The notes beneath the pieces were generated by a model. It was given only the letters and a program-made list of their open reading frames with translations, was not told the origin of the DNA and did not search any database. From contig NZ_JAEFCF010000048.1 of the NCBI RefSeq assembly GCF_016405985.1, positions 1-41,053 on the forward strand: 41,053 bases of DNA, read 5' to 3'. Numbering within the stretch: the stretch's first letter is position 1; each line of letters begins with the position of its first letter. Origin of the DNA: Paracoccus sp. IB05 (lineage in GTDB: Bacteria; Pseudomonadota; Alphaproteobacteria; Rhodobacterales; Rhodobacteraceae). The translations under genes were made by a program, and so were the position numbers. Positions 23,593 to 31,866 of this stretch are shown here, in pieces.

Positions 23593-25173
23593 ATGCCAGT
23601 CTACAACGGAACAAGCGGGAACGATCTTATCACCGGCGGCACAGGAGATGACACCATTTACGGTGGCTCGGGCAATGACACCCTTAACGGCGGTGCCGGC
23701 CATGACCTGATCTATGGTGGAGCCGGCGATGACAGTATCAGGGGGGGGACCGGAAACGATACGATTTACGGCGGCGGCGGGGCGGATATGCTCTACGGCG
23801 ATGGCGGTAATGATTTCATTTACTTCGAGGGAAGCAGCGGCGGTGTCTATGGCGGGGGCGGTAATGACTACCTCTATGCGAAGAAGACCGCGGGCACCCA
23901 GATTCACATGTATGGCGGAGATGGTGACGATACCATCGTCATGGATCTGGCCAACTCAACATCTTGGGTCCACCGCGATGGACATCACGTCTTCGGCGGG
24001 CTCGGTGCAGATAAATTCGTCTTCCAGAACCCCTCAGCCGCAGCGGGCATGCTGGTCGGCAGAATCGATGATTTCGACAACTCACGGGACAGCATCTGGC
24101 TCGGAAGCACACAACTGAGCCTCGCAAGTCTCCCGGCAGGTGTAAAGATTGTTGAACACCTCGGACAGCAATGGCTGGTTTTCTCAAATAAGGCCGCCTA
24201 TGCGCTTGAGGGCGCGCGGAAGACGTCCGGTGACGTGGAGGAAGACCATTTCCCTGATGATCAGTTCTCGCTGGCGCTGTTAAGCTCCCTTCCGGCGGTT
24301 CAGTATATTGATCAGCGGAATTATGTTCCTCATCACCTTTATGCGGCCGTCGAGGCCACCCTGAATAGTGTCGATGGGACCACCGCTACCGTAACCGGCA
24401 CTGCCGCGGCTGACCGGATTTTCGATAACTCAGGAGATTCCGGCCTGATATACGGCGGCGCCGGAAACGATGTGATCGACGCGAACGGTGGACGGGACAC
24501 CGTTTACGGCGGGGACGGAAACGATCTCATCGCGGGCGGTCTGGATCAGGATTTGCTCTACGGCGGCACAGGCAACGACATTGTGTATGGCGGCAGCGAA
24601 AATGATACCCTTCACGGGGACGCGGGCCAGGATCAACTCTATGGCGGCACCGGAAACGACAGTCTGTTTGGGGGAGAAGGTAATGACACGCTGTATGGCG
24701 GTCATGGCAATGATACCCTGAACGGCGGTAATGGGACTGATCGGCTTTATGGCGACGCCGGAAACGACAGGCTCAACGGGGATGCCGGTCATGACAGCAT
24801 CTACGGCGGGGCCGGAAACGACACGCTGACGGGCGGGGCGGGGCAGGACATCGTGTGGGGCGGGGCGGGCGCGGATGTTTTCAAATTCAACACCGGCGAC
24901 CTTGTCGACTGGAGCCATATCAGCGGAACAATAGACGAGCGCAACCTTCTTCTCGATCGGGTCGAGGATTTCGTAATCGGGCAGGACAAGATCGACCTCT
25001 CCGGCTTCGCGGGCGTTTCATCTATGGCGGACTTTTCCATGTGGCAGTCAGTCATCGGAGGAGACGTTTACTACACGCTAAGGGTCCTCTCCTCAAATGA
25101 GCGTATTCTGATCAATACGGCTGATAGCGTCACCTGGGGCCAAATCTACAACGAAGGAAACTTCCTGTTCTGA
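23593..25173 (+). CDS. RTX calcium-binding secreted protein
   Basis: A 526-residue acidic protein made of two blocks of GGxGxDxUx nonapeptides (about residues 6-80 and 275-430, for example GGTGDDTIYGGSGNDTL and GGTGNDSLFGGEGNDTLYG). They surround a non-repeat middle (about 95-270: HHVFGGLGADKFVF, IDDFDNSRDSIWLG, NYVPHHLYAAVEA). The C-terminus (GADVFKFNTGD, RVEDFVIGQDKIDLSGFAG and the terminal NEGNFLF) is the usual type I secretion signal of serralysin-like proteins. There is no N-terminal signal peptide. No protease or lipase catalytic motif (HExxH, GxSxG) is visible, so an adhesin or surface-layer role is more likely. A GGAGA ribosome binding site precedes the ATG. No type I secretion genes lie in the window. 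A GC-rich hairpin follows the stop. Confidence 0.92.
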   Translation: MPVYNGTSGNDLITGGTGDDTIYGGSGNDTLNGGAGHDLIYGGAGDDSIRGGTGNDTIYGGGGADMLYGDGGNDFIYFEGSSGGVYGGGGNDYLYAKKTAGTQIHMYGGDGDDTIVMDLANSTSWVHRDGHHVFGGLGADKFVFQNPSAAAGMLVGRIDDFDNSRDSIWLGSTQLSLASLPAGVKIVEHLGQQWLVFSNKAAYALEGARKTSGDVEEDHFPDDQFSLALLSSLPAVQYIDQRNYVPHHLYAAVEATLNSVDGTTATVTGTAAADRIFDNSGDSGLIYGGAGNDVIDANGGRDTVYGGDGNDLIAGGLDQDLLYGGTGNDIVYGGSENDTLHGDAGQDQLYGGTGNDSLFGGEGNDTLYGGHGNDTLNGGNGTDRLYGDAGNDRLNGDAGHDSIYGGAGNDTLTGGAGQDIVWGGAGADVFKFNTGDLVDWSHISGTIDERNLLLDRVEDFVIGQDKIDLSGFAGVSSMADFSMWQSVIGGDVYYTLRVLSSNERILINTADSVTWGQIYNEGNFLF

Positions 25174-25181
25174 CAAAGGCG

Positions 25182-25202
25182 GGCCCCGCGCGAAGCGGGG
25201 CC
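25182..25202 (+). other. GC-rich hairpin behind the RTX gene
   Basis: Perfect 8-bp stem GGCCCCGC (25182-25189) / GCGGGGCC (25195-25202) with a 5-base loop GCGAA, nine bases after the RTX stop. It is followed by AAACC rather than a T-run, so it is at best a weak terminator or an mRNA 3' stabiliser. Confidence 0.5.
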
Positions 25203-25366
25203 AAACCACATCTTGTCAACTCATCTGAAATTTCTGACGCACTATCCCTAGACCCCATGATCGCGTGACGAGTTGATTAGGTCGGTGGCCTCTCCCGCGG
25301 CATTCTCTGTTCGAGGGTTGCGCCAGATTGGCTGGCACCGATCCTCAGGAATGGGGGAGAGACCGG

Positions 25367-26496
25367 ATGGAACATAGCACGTTTATCGGGCTGGACGTCC
25401 ATAAGGCAGCGATATCCGTTGGCGTTGCCCAAGGCACGCGTGGCGATGAAGTTCGGCACTGGGTATCCGTGCCAAACAGTCCAGATCAAATCCGTAAGCT
25501 GGTGGAGAAGCTGGCGGCAGGCCGAACTCGGCTTCACTTCTGCTATGAGGCTGGGCCCTGCGGCTATGGTCTTCACCGGCACCTTGTCGAGATGGGGCAT
25601 GACTGTATTGTGGTCGCGCCCTCGCTGATTCCGGTCAAATCGGGGGATCGGGTTAAGACGGACCGCCGCGATGCGCTTATGCTGGCAAAGCTGCACAGGG
25701 CGGGCGAGTTGACGGCCGTCTGGGTGCCGGATGCGGCGCATGAGGCGATTCGCGACCTAGTCCGGCCCGGGCAACGGCAATGCGAGTGGCGGGCAAGTCG
25801 CGCCAGCACCTGCAGGGCTTCCTGCTTCGCCATGGCCAGATCTATCCGGGAAAGAAGGGCTGGACCGGGACCTATCGGCGCTGGCTCTCGCTGGTGAGGG
25901 TTACGCATCCGGCGCAGCAGATCGTCTTGCAGGATTACATCGACGCGGTGGCTGATGCCGAGGCGCGGGTGGAGCGGCTGACGGGCCAGATCGCCGATCT
26001 GCTGCCGCACTGGAGCCTCGCGCCGGTGGTTGCGGCGGTTCAGGCGATGCGTGGTGTGGGCTTCATCGTTGCGGTGACGGTTGTGGCCGAGGTCGGCGAC
26101 TTCCAGCGTTTCGACAGTCCACGTCAGTTGATGGCTTATCTGGGGCTGACCCCATCGGAACATTCCAGCGGCGCCAGTGTGCGCCGAGGCGGGATCACTA
26201 AGGCGGGCAGTGGGCTCGCCCGGCGCGCATTGATAGAGGGGGCGTGGAGCTACCGGATGCAGGCGAGGATCAGCGTGAAGCTGCTCGCCCGGCTTGAGGC
26301 ACTGCCCAAGCTGGTGCGCGACATCGCCTGGAAGGGCCAGCTCAGGATGTGCCAGCGCTACCGGCACCTGATTGCGGCTGGAAAGGCCAAGGTCGTGGTC
26401 GTGACGGCGATTGCGCGCGAGATGCTGGGCTTCGTCTGGGCCATAGCACGGGCGGTGACGACACCACCTGCCGCGCCGCGTGCCCCCGCTGCTTGA
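25367..26496 (+). pseudogene. IS110-family transposase, frameshifted
   Basis: The N-terminal DEDD domain begins with MEHSTFIGLDVHKAAISVG at 25367 (GGGGGAGAG ribosome binding site). It has FCYEAGPCGYGL and VKTDRRDALMLAKLHRAG, and runs to DLVR at about 25762. There one base is missing (GTCCGG-CCCGGGCAACG; one more G restores VRARATAMRVAGKSRQHL). The rest is open in the next frame: LQGFLLRHGQIYPGKKGW, then the Tnp20 region MRGVGFIVAVTVVAEVGDF, LMAYLGLTPSEHSSG and GKAKVVVVTAIAREMLGFVWA. With the missing base the protein would be about 375 residues, normal for the IS110/IS1111 family. Inactive as read. Confidence 0.82.
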
Positions 26497-26864
26497 GAAG
26501 GAAAGATCGCCCGGATCAGCCCGGTGTGCTGGTCTGGGGGCGGAACGCGGTGGGGAACCCTCGTGCCCTGTTATGGGCCGACATAGTCGATGCCCGATCT
26601 CTAGACCGAGGCAGCCCCAGGACGTAACCACGGTCATGCGGTAGCCAACCCGCGTATGAGAGCTTGCTCAACCGTCGTCTCAGTTCCGCCTCCTGCCCTG
26701 CACATCTACACTCAAAAGCACCCGGCCGAGCCGGATTAAATGGCTTTGAGTAAAGGGTTGACTGCGATCATGAGAGCAGGCTGATCCCGCCTCTCTTCAC
26801 CGTCTCGAACAGTTGACGGCGGCCCGTTTTGCGGGACCGCGAAGCATAAGGAAGAGAGAGTGAT
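26497..26864. other. Non-coding span between two IS110 elements, possible bridge RNA
   Basis: No gene is recognised between the frameshifted transposase and the intact one. IS110-group elements encode a structured guide (bridge) RNA in the non-coding end next to the recombinase gene, usually upstream of it. The stretch of about 200 bases before 26865 (including TTGACGGCGGCCCGTTTTGCGGG-like pairing segments at about 26810-26840) is where such an RNA would lie. The exact IS boundaries cannot be fixed by eye because IS110 elements lack clear inverted repeats. Confidence 0.35.
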
Positions 26865-27827
26865 ATGATATCTCCAGCGGCCGTGATCGGCATAGATGTT
26901 TCCCGCGATTGGCTCGACGGCTTTTGCGCGTCGAGCGGGCAACGGATCCGCCTGCCCAACACCGCGGCAGGCCATGTGGAACTTCTCACGCAGATCCAAA
27001 ATTTGTCCCAGCCAGTGCGGGTCGGATTTGAAGCAACGGGTGGTCAGGAATGGGTGCTCTGGTCCACACTTGTCGCGGCCGGGGTGGAAGCTGTGCAGCT
27101 ACCTCCGGCACAGATCAAGGCCTTTGCCCTTTCCCGGGGCACACGGGCAAAGACCGACAGGATCGATGCCGAACTCATCGCGCGGTTCATGCTCTTCAGA
27201 CCAGAAGCCGGGCGGAACTTGCCGCGAGAGAACTTGCGTATTCTCAGAGCTTTAACAACACGCAGGGCGCAAGTGGTAGAAATGCGCAAACGGCTTTCTG
27301 CGCAGATAGCGGCGCGCAGGAAACAACACATCCCCGCCGATCTCGAGAGTATGGATGCCAACCTCCTGGCAATACTGGACGCCCAGGTCGGTGAACTTGA
27401 GCAGAGGATCAAAGAAGTCATCGAGCAGGAGGAAACCGCGGCGGCAAAGGCAAGGCTTCTGCTGTCCATTCCTGGGATTGGCCCCGTCTCCGCGGCCATG
27501 CTGATCGCGGAAATGCCGGAACTCGGGCGGATGACATCCGGTGAAGCCGCGGCGATGACCGGCCTTGCTCCCATCCCGCGTGACAGTGGCGCAATGCGGG
27601 GCAAGCGGGCAATCGCCGGAGGTCGGCGCGCATTGAGACATGTCCTGTTCCAGGCCGCACTGGCTGCAGCCTGTCACAACCCCGTTCTGAAGCCAGTCGC
27701 ACAGGCCCTCAAAATACGCGGCAAACCCCACAAGCTGGTCATCGTCGCTATCGCCCGCAGGCTGGTTACAATCGCAAACGCCATCATCGATACAGGCGTC
27801 CCGTGGCAGACCCAGCCCGATAGGTGA
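26865..27827 (+). CDS. IS110-family transposase (intact)
   Basis: A 320-residue RuvC-like DEDD recombinase with a C-terminal Tnp20 domain. The catalytic acid residues are seen in VIGIDVSRDWLDGF (first Asp), VGFEATGGQEW (Glu), and AKTDRIDAELIARF (two Asp, about residues 100-113). The coiled-coil middle (EMRKRLSAQIAARRKQHI to KEVIEQEETAAAKAR) leads to the Tnp20 part LLSIPGIGPVSAAMLIAEMP, AAMTGLAPIPRDSG, and GKRAIAGGRRALRHVLF with the catalytic serine region. A GGAAGAGAGAG ribosome binding site precedes the ATG. Full length and uninterrupted, so possibly active. It belongs to a different subgroup from the frameshifted copy upstream. Confidence 0.92.
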   Translation: MISPAAVIGIDVSRDWLDGFCASSGQRIRLPNTAAGHVELLTQIQNLSQPVRVGFEATGGQEWVLWSTLVAAGVEAVQLPPAQIKAFALSRGTRAKTDRIDAELIARFMLFRPEAGRNLPRENLRILRALTTRRAQVVEMRKRLSAQIAARRKQHIPADLESMDANLLAILDAQVGELEQRIKEVIEQEETAAAKARLLLSIPGIGPVSAAMLIAEMPELGRMTSGEAAAMTGLAPIPRDSGAMRGKRAIAGGRRALRHVLFQAALAAACHNPVLKPVAQALKIRGKPHKLVIVAIARRLVTIANAIIDTGVPWQTQPDR

Positions 27828-28100
27828 ACACAGTTGCTAGGGCGGAACGCAAAGCACCACCAAACGGTGTAGCTTATGAGGGCAATTGCGAATGGCAGCA
27901 AAATATCAAACTCCGAACACAAGCTTCGTTACAAACTGCATCGAGCCCGGGAAAACTCACTCTCGCTCAGCATCAGGACGAAGAAATTTGCTGGGCTGCC
28001 CTTCACACCGCTCAGTGTATGTGAGAAATAGTTAAGATAGTACACAGGCTGGTCGTACCGAGTATCGTCTCTGAATTAATCGAGGACATAAGCAGGAGCC

Positions 28101-28439
28101 ATGGTTTGTTTTTTTTCTGCTGAAGAAATCTCCAAGAACTTCCCAATATGGGCGGGTGACGACAGCATGATCGGCTTTGTCGATTCCATCGAATTGAACG
28201 GTGACCAAATTTCAGTAACCGGCTGGGCTAATGCAGATGAGGTAGGTTTACAGGATGGCGGTACTAGGATATCGAAAGTTCCCAACTTGCCACGTCCAGA
28301 TGTGATCGAGACATTTCCTGAACTCGACCGAGCCAGCAGCAGCAAGCAATTTGGCTTCAGCGTTGCTGCTAACTTATTATCGGAGAACGTGTTCTTCTTT
28401 GTGCGTCAAGGTACGAACACTTACTACTTTCACCTCTGA
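28101..28439 (+). CDS. Stand-alone glycosyltransferase accessory module
   Basis: A 112-residue protein. The core DSMIGFVDSIELNGDQISVTGWA, followed by RPDVIETFPE and FGFSVAANL, has the same plan as residues 33-110 of the next protein (LIGYIEHIEYRDRRVRVAGWC, then HRGDVIAAL). This beta-rich module with a GWA/GWC motif and an R/H-x-DV segment is met at the N-termini of bacterial surface-glycan glycosyltransferases. Here it is a separate gene whose TGA overlaps the next ATG (TGATG), so both are co-translated. Codon use is more AT-rich than in the neighbours. The 273 bases upstream hold no recognised gene and likely carry the promoter of this operon. A function in binding glycan or partner enzyme is inferred. 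Confidence 0.65.
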   Translation: MVCFFSAEEISKNFPIWAGDDSMIGFVDSIELNGDQISVTGWANADEVGLQDGGTRISKVPNLPRPDVIETFPELDRASSSKQFGFSVAANLLSENVFFFVRQGTNTYYFHL

Positions 28440-30376
28440 TGGCAATATCCTCACTCAAAAATCTTTGGTATCGTTATCAGGGTGTCAGCACGGTTTTCGC
28501 GGCGAAGCCTATGCCATTGCGCGATCTTACTGGTCAGTTGATTGGATACATCGAACATATCGAATACCGCGACAGGCGGGTCCGAGTGGCTGGTTGGTGT
28601 TTGTTTGATAACTTGCAGCTTTCAACACTCTCCGGACGGATTTCTATCCGGCGCGGCCTGCACCGTGGGGACGTGATTGCGGCACTAGGCAAGCCTGCGA
28701 TGTTTAGTACGGGTAACGCAGATGGACGGGTGGCGTTCGACGAGGAGGCAGAATGGCGTGGTGGATCCGTCACTCTGGCACTTCAGCGCGACAATACTGT
28801 GCTGAACTGGCTGGTTCCGGTTCCTTCGCAAAAGCGAATCGGCGATGCCCGGCGGAAACTGCTGCTCCCCTTTGCCGGCAAGGTTCTTAAGGCGCTTCCG
28901 AAGGGCTGCGCTTATCTATTACTTGGGCGCCCGAAGCATTTACGCACAGCGCTTGTCCACCACTTCAATCTACATCCTCCCCTGCGCGTGTCGCAGAGGT
29001 TCGATGTGGACATTTTTCAACGCGGCGATGACGTAGCCGTCACGCCAGCCGGCGATACTCCGATCACGATAGTGCTGCCCGTCTACAATGCTTTTGATCT
29101 GCTGCCTGAGGTGCTTGCCCGAGTCGAGGCCCATACGGATCTGCCGTGGCATCTGATTCTGATCGAGGATTGTTCCAGTGACGCCAGGGTCAGACCTTGG
29201 TTGCAACACTGGGCGCGAGGTCGTGAGGAACTGGTCACGCTGATCGCGAATGACCAAAATCTCGGCTTTATCGAGAGTGTTAACCACGGCCTGAAACGCG
29301 CTAGTCGCGATAGCGGGCATGTCGTTCTCCTCAACAGCGATGCGTTTGTGCCGCAGGGCTGGGCCTCGCGCCTGATTGCACCGATCGCCTCGAACCCGGA
29401 GATCGCCAGCGTCACGCCGATGTCGAATGATGCAACCATCTTTTCGGTGCCGCTGATCGCCGGTTCTTGCCAGATCATGCCGGGCGCAGTCGATCATATA
29501 GACGCGGTCGCTGCGAGACTCGACCCCGGATCCGCCCATGCGGTCGCCCCGACCGGCGTCGGTTTTTGTATGGCTCTCAATCGCGAGGCGCTGCGCCGGG
29601 TTCCGCAACTCGATACCATCTTTGGGAAGGGATACGGCGAAGAGGTCGACTGGTGCCAGCGCGTCGCGCAAACCGGCATGAAAAATGTCGGTATTGGCAA
29701 TCTCTTCGTAGAGCACCGCGGTGGCCAGTCCTTCGGACAGGCGCATAAGCTTGAGGCGATGAGAAGCGCAGGGCAGATTGTTGCGCGCCGCTATCCACAA
29801 TATGATGCAGAGGTTCAGGAATTCGTCCGTCTCGATCCACTTTGGAAGGCGCGATTTGTGCTGGCGCTGGCCCTTGCCGCCAGCCGTCCGGAGGCTCCGC
29901 TGCATGTCTATCTCGCGCATTCGATGGGCGGTGGCGCGCAGAGCTGGCTGGATCGCCGTATCAGCGAGCGCGAGGCGGATGGCTACGCGACTGCTGTGAT
30001 CCGCATTGGTGGCTCTGATCGATTCGTGGTTGCGCTGCACGTGGACGGCGGAAGCTTCACCTGCACGATCGAAGACCCGCAGCATCTGCGGCAGCTTTTC
30101 GGTCCGGTAGGCACGCTGCATGTGGTTTACTCCTGCGGCGTCGGCGATCCAGATCCGGTTGCGCTGCCGGGTCTTCTCTGTGACCTCGCCGCGGGAGAAG
30201 GCAGCAGCCTGGAAGTGCTGTTCCACGACTATCTGCCGATCAGTCCATCCTTCAACCTATTGGACGGCGACGCCACATGGCGCGGTGTACCCAATCCCGC
30301 CAGCCAAGATCCTGCGCATATCTCTGCGCGGCCTGACGGTCAAAAGGTTAGTCTGGCTGAATGGCGTGCGGCCTAG
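28439..30376 (+). CDS. Glycosyltransferase, GT2 domain plus first half of a GT4 domain
   Basis: A 645-residue product. Residues about 33-110 are the GWC accessory module. A GT2 (GT-A) domain lies at about 203-460: ITIVLPVYNAFDLLPEVL with LILIEDCSSD, the nucleotide-sugar DxD-like segment VVLLNSDAFVPQGW, and GKGYGEEVDWCQRV with the catalytic acid; VEHRGGQSFG closes it. Residues about 465-645 (LHVYLAHSMGGGAQSWLDRRI onward) are the N-terminal half of a second, GT-B type enzyme. Reading stops at a TAG (30374-30376) after LAEWRAA, and the same frame continues as the rest of that domain. A truncated but GT2-competent enzyme could still be made. It probably adds sugars to a cell-surface glycan. Confidence 0.85.
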   Translation: MAISSLKNLWYRYQGVSTVFAAKPMPLRDLTGQLIGYIEHIEYRDRRVRVAGWCLFDNLQLSTLSGRISIRRGLHRGDVIAALGKPAMFSTGNADGRVAFDEEAEWRGGSVTLALQRDNTVLNWLVPVPSQKRIGDARRKLLLPFAGKVLKALPKGCAYLLLGRPKHLRTALVHHFNLHPPLRVSQRFDVDIFQRGDDVAVTPAGDTPITIVLPVYNAFDLLPEVLARVEAHTDLPWHLILIEDCSSDARVRPWLQHWARGREELVTLIANDQNLGFIESVNHGLKRASRDSGHVVLLNSDAFVPQGWASRLIAPIASNPEIASVTPMSNDATIFSVPLIAGSCQIMPGAVDHIDAVAARLDPGSAHAVAPTGVGFCMALNREALRRVPQLDTIFGKGYGEEVDWCQRVAQTGMKNVGIGNLFVEHRGGQSFGQAHKLEAMRSAGQIVARRYPQYDAEVQEFVRLDPLWKARFVLALALAASRPEAPLHVYLAHSMGGGAQSWLDRRISEREADGYATAVIRIGGSDRFVVALHVDGGSFTCTIEDPQHLRQLFGPVGTLHVVYSCGVGDPDPVALPGLLCDLAAGEGSSLEVLFHDYLPISPSFNLLDGDATWRGVPNPASQDPAHISARPDGQKVSLAEWRAA

Positions 30377-30967
30377 AGTCAGCTTATCCGCCGGTCAGAT
30401 CAACTCACCGTTTTTTCCGGCAGCAGCGAAGGTATCGTTGCGCAATGCTGGCCTTGGGCGGAAGGTAAGATCCGTCTGAAGCCCAGCCGGCTGCCGGGAA
30501 ATATTCCTCGGGTGAAGCCCGCGATAGCGAGGGCCGGGCAGAAGGTCTCTCTGGCAGTGCTGGGGGCTATTGGCGAAGAAAAAGGAGCGCGGATCGTCAG
30601 CAAGCTGTCCTTTGCATTGGAGGGTCGCAGTGATGGCCCGAACCTGGTCATAATTGGCGAGTTTGACCGGCGTTTTCCCCTTGCCCCGTCCACGGTGGTG
30701 ACCGGTCGATACGATATTCGCAATCTCGCGGATATAATGTACCGGCACCGGGTTGCGGTGTGGCTGATGCCTTCGATCTGTCCAGAGACGTTTTCATTCA
30801 CCACCCATGAGATGATCGCGACTGGTCTGCCAGTCATGTCATTCAACATCGGAGCCCAAGGCGAAGCGGTCATGGCCGCCCCCAATGGCCATATCGTCCC
30901 AGTGGATGTTGATGAAATACAGAAGGTATATCATCAGCTTCAGGCCGTCACGGAGGTGGCGTCGTGA
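30377..30967 (+). pseudogene. C-terminal half of the GT4 domain, cut off by an amber stop
   Basis: Same frame as the preceding gene, open from 30377 to TGA at 30965. SQLIRRSDQLTVFSGSSEGI continues the preceding LAEWRAA. The GT4 donor-binding site is clear: GEEKGARIVSKL, a beta-alpha region LVIIGEFD, DIMYRHRVAVWLMPSICPETFSFTTHEMIATGLPV with the E-x7-E motif, and GAQGEAVMA. Undisrupted, 28439-30967 would encode one protein of about 842 residues. An internal GTG at 30512 has no obvious ribosome binding site, so separate translation is doubtful. Its stop overlaps the next start (GTGA), showing that coupling once ran through the full gene. Confidence 0.75.
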
Positions 30968-31866
30968 GAACTGTCCTGCATATAGGTATGAACAAGACCG
31001 GTTCCACCTCCTTGCAAAACGCGCTTTATTGGGGCCGCGCCGGTCTTCTCTCTGCGGGTATGCTCTATCCCGAGACAGGCTGCGGCCTGAGCGGCACTTC
31101 GATGATCTTTCAGTATGAACTGAGCCGCATGCTCGGATATTCCAACACGCCTGCCGGCTCTGAGGGTGATGCGGGTAAGCTGAAGGCCGATCTTGAAAAC
31201 GAGATCACCGCACACAATCCGAACCTCCTGCTTCTCAGCAGTGAGTATTTTTGTCTGCGCCGGGATATCAGCAGGCTGCAGCAATTCCTCGCCGGACATG
31301 AACTGACCGTGGTGGTCTATCTGCGGCGCCACGATTACTGGTATGCCTCGCTCTATGCCCAGGCAGTGGCAAGCATTCCCGGCGCTTTTCCATGGTCGCC
31401 GGGCTTTGCTGGCTATGTCGACTGGCTGGCTAGGCATCCTGATCATTTTCACTCCTACGGTGCGCTACTGGACCATTGGCGTGCGGCTTTTCCTGCCGCA
31501 AACATCGTTGTCCGCCCGCTGACGCATGACCTGCATCGCAACGAGGCCGGAAAGTCAGAAACTCTGAATATGGTGCACGACTTCTTTCTGCAGATCAGCA
31601 CCCCCCTGCCGGAGCATCTGGCGCATATCGAACTCCGGCGGGACAATCGATCAGCAGGGCCGGTTCAGGTCCAGGAAGCAGAGCTCAACCGCCGCGTCCA
31701 GCGTGGCGAAGCTGTGGGAGATTTCGAAATTTTTCCGCAACTGGTCGAAGCCGAAGCTGTTCAGCGTGTTATCCTGACCCAAGCCGCAGATTACGCCTAT
31801 ATCGCTGAGAAGTATCTCGGCCAAACGATGCAACCTCTCTTCTCGACTGCGGGGGTTACAGTGTGA
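30964..31866 (+). CDS. Sulfotransferase-family protein
   Basis: A 300-residue protein with a P-loop-like phosphosulfate motif at the N-terminus (LHIGMNKTGSTSLQNAL, residues 5-21). LLLLSSEYF and VVVYLRRHDYWYASLYAQAV (about 115-135) supply the 3'-phosphate-binding strand and arginine. It starts with GTG at 30964 overlapping the stop of the GT4 half, and its own stop overlaps the next GTG. It thus belongs to the glycan operon and probably sulfates its product using PAPS. It is only distantly like the sulfotransferase at 22258. The C-terminal 80 residues (AHIELRRDNRSAGPVQVQEAELNRRV) are not assigned. Confidence 0.8.
   Translation: MRTVLHIGMNKTGSTSLQNALYWGRAGLLSAGMLYPETGCGLSGTSMIFQYELSRMLGYSNTPAGSEGDAGKLKADLENEITAHNPNLLLLSSEYFCLRRDISRLQQFLAGHELTVVVYLRRHDYWYASLYAQAVASIPGAFPWSPGFAGYVDWLARHPDHFHSYGALLDHWRAAFPAANIVVRPLTHDLHRNEAGKSETLNMVHDFFLQISTPLPEHLAHIELRRDNRSAGPVQVQEAELNRRVQRGEAVGDFEIFPQLVEAEAVQRVILTQAADYAYIAEKYLGQTMQPLFSTAGVTV

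Noticed and set aside
23620-24880. Possible CRISPR-like or tandem DNA repeat
   Set aside because: The periodic DNA comes from GGxGxD nonapeptide codons of the RTX protein; units are 27 bases without spacers and lie in a coding frame.
25182-25202. Rho-independent terminator of the RTX gene
   Set aside because: The stem is good but no T-run follows, so it is listed only as a hairpin.
28970-30226. Minus-strand frame (418 codons) over the GT2 gene
   Set aside because: Shadow frame without recognisable domain, opposite a clear GT2 domain.
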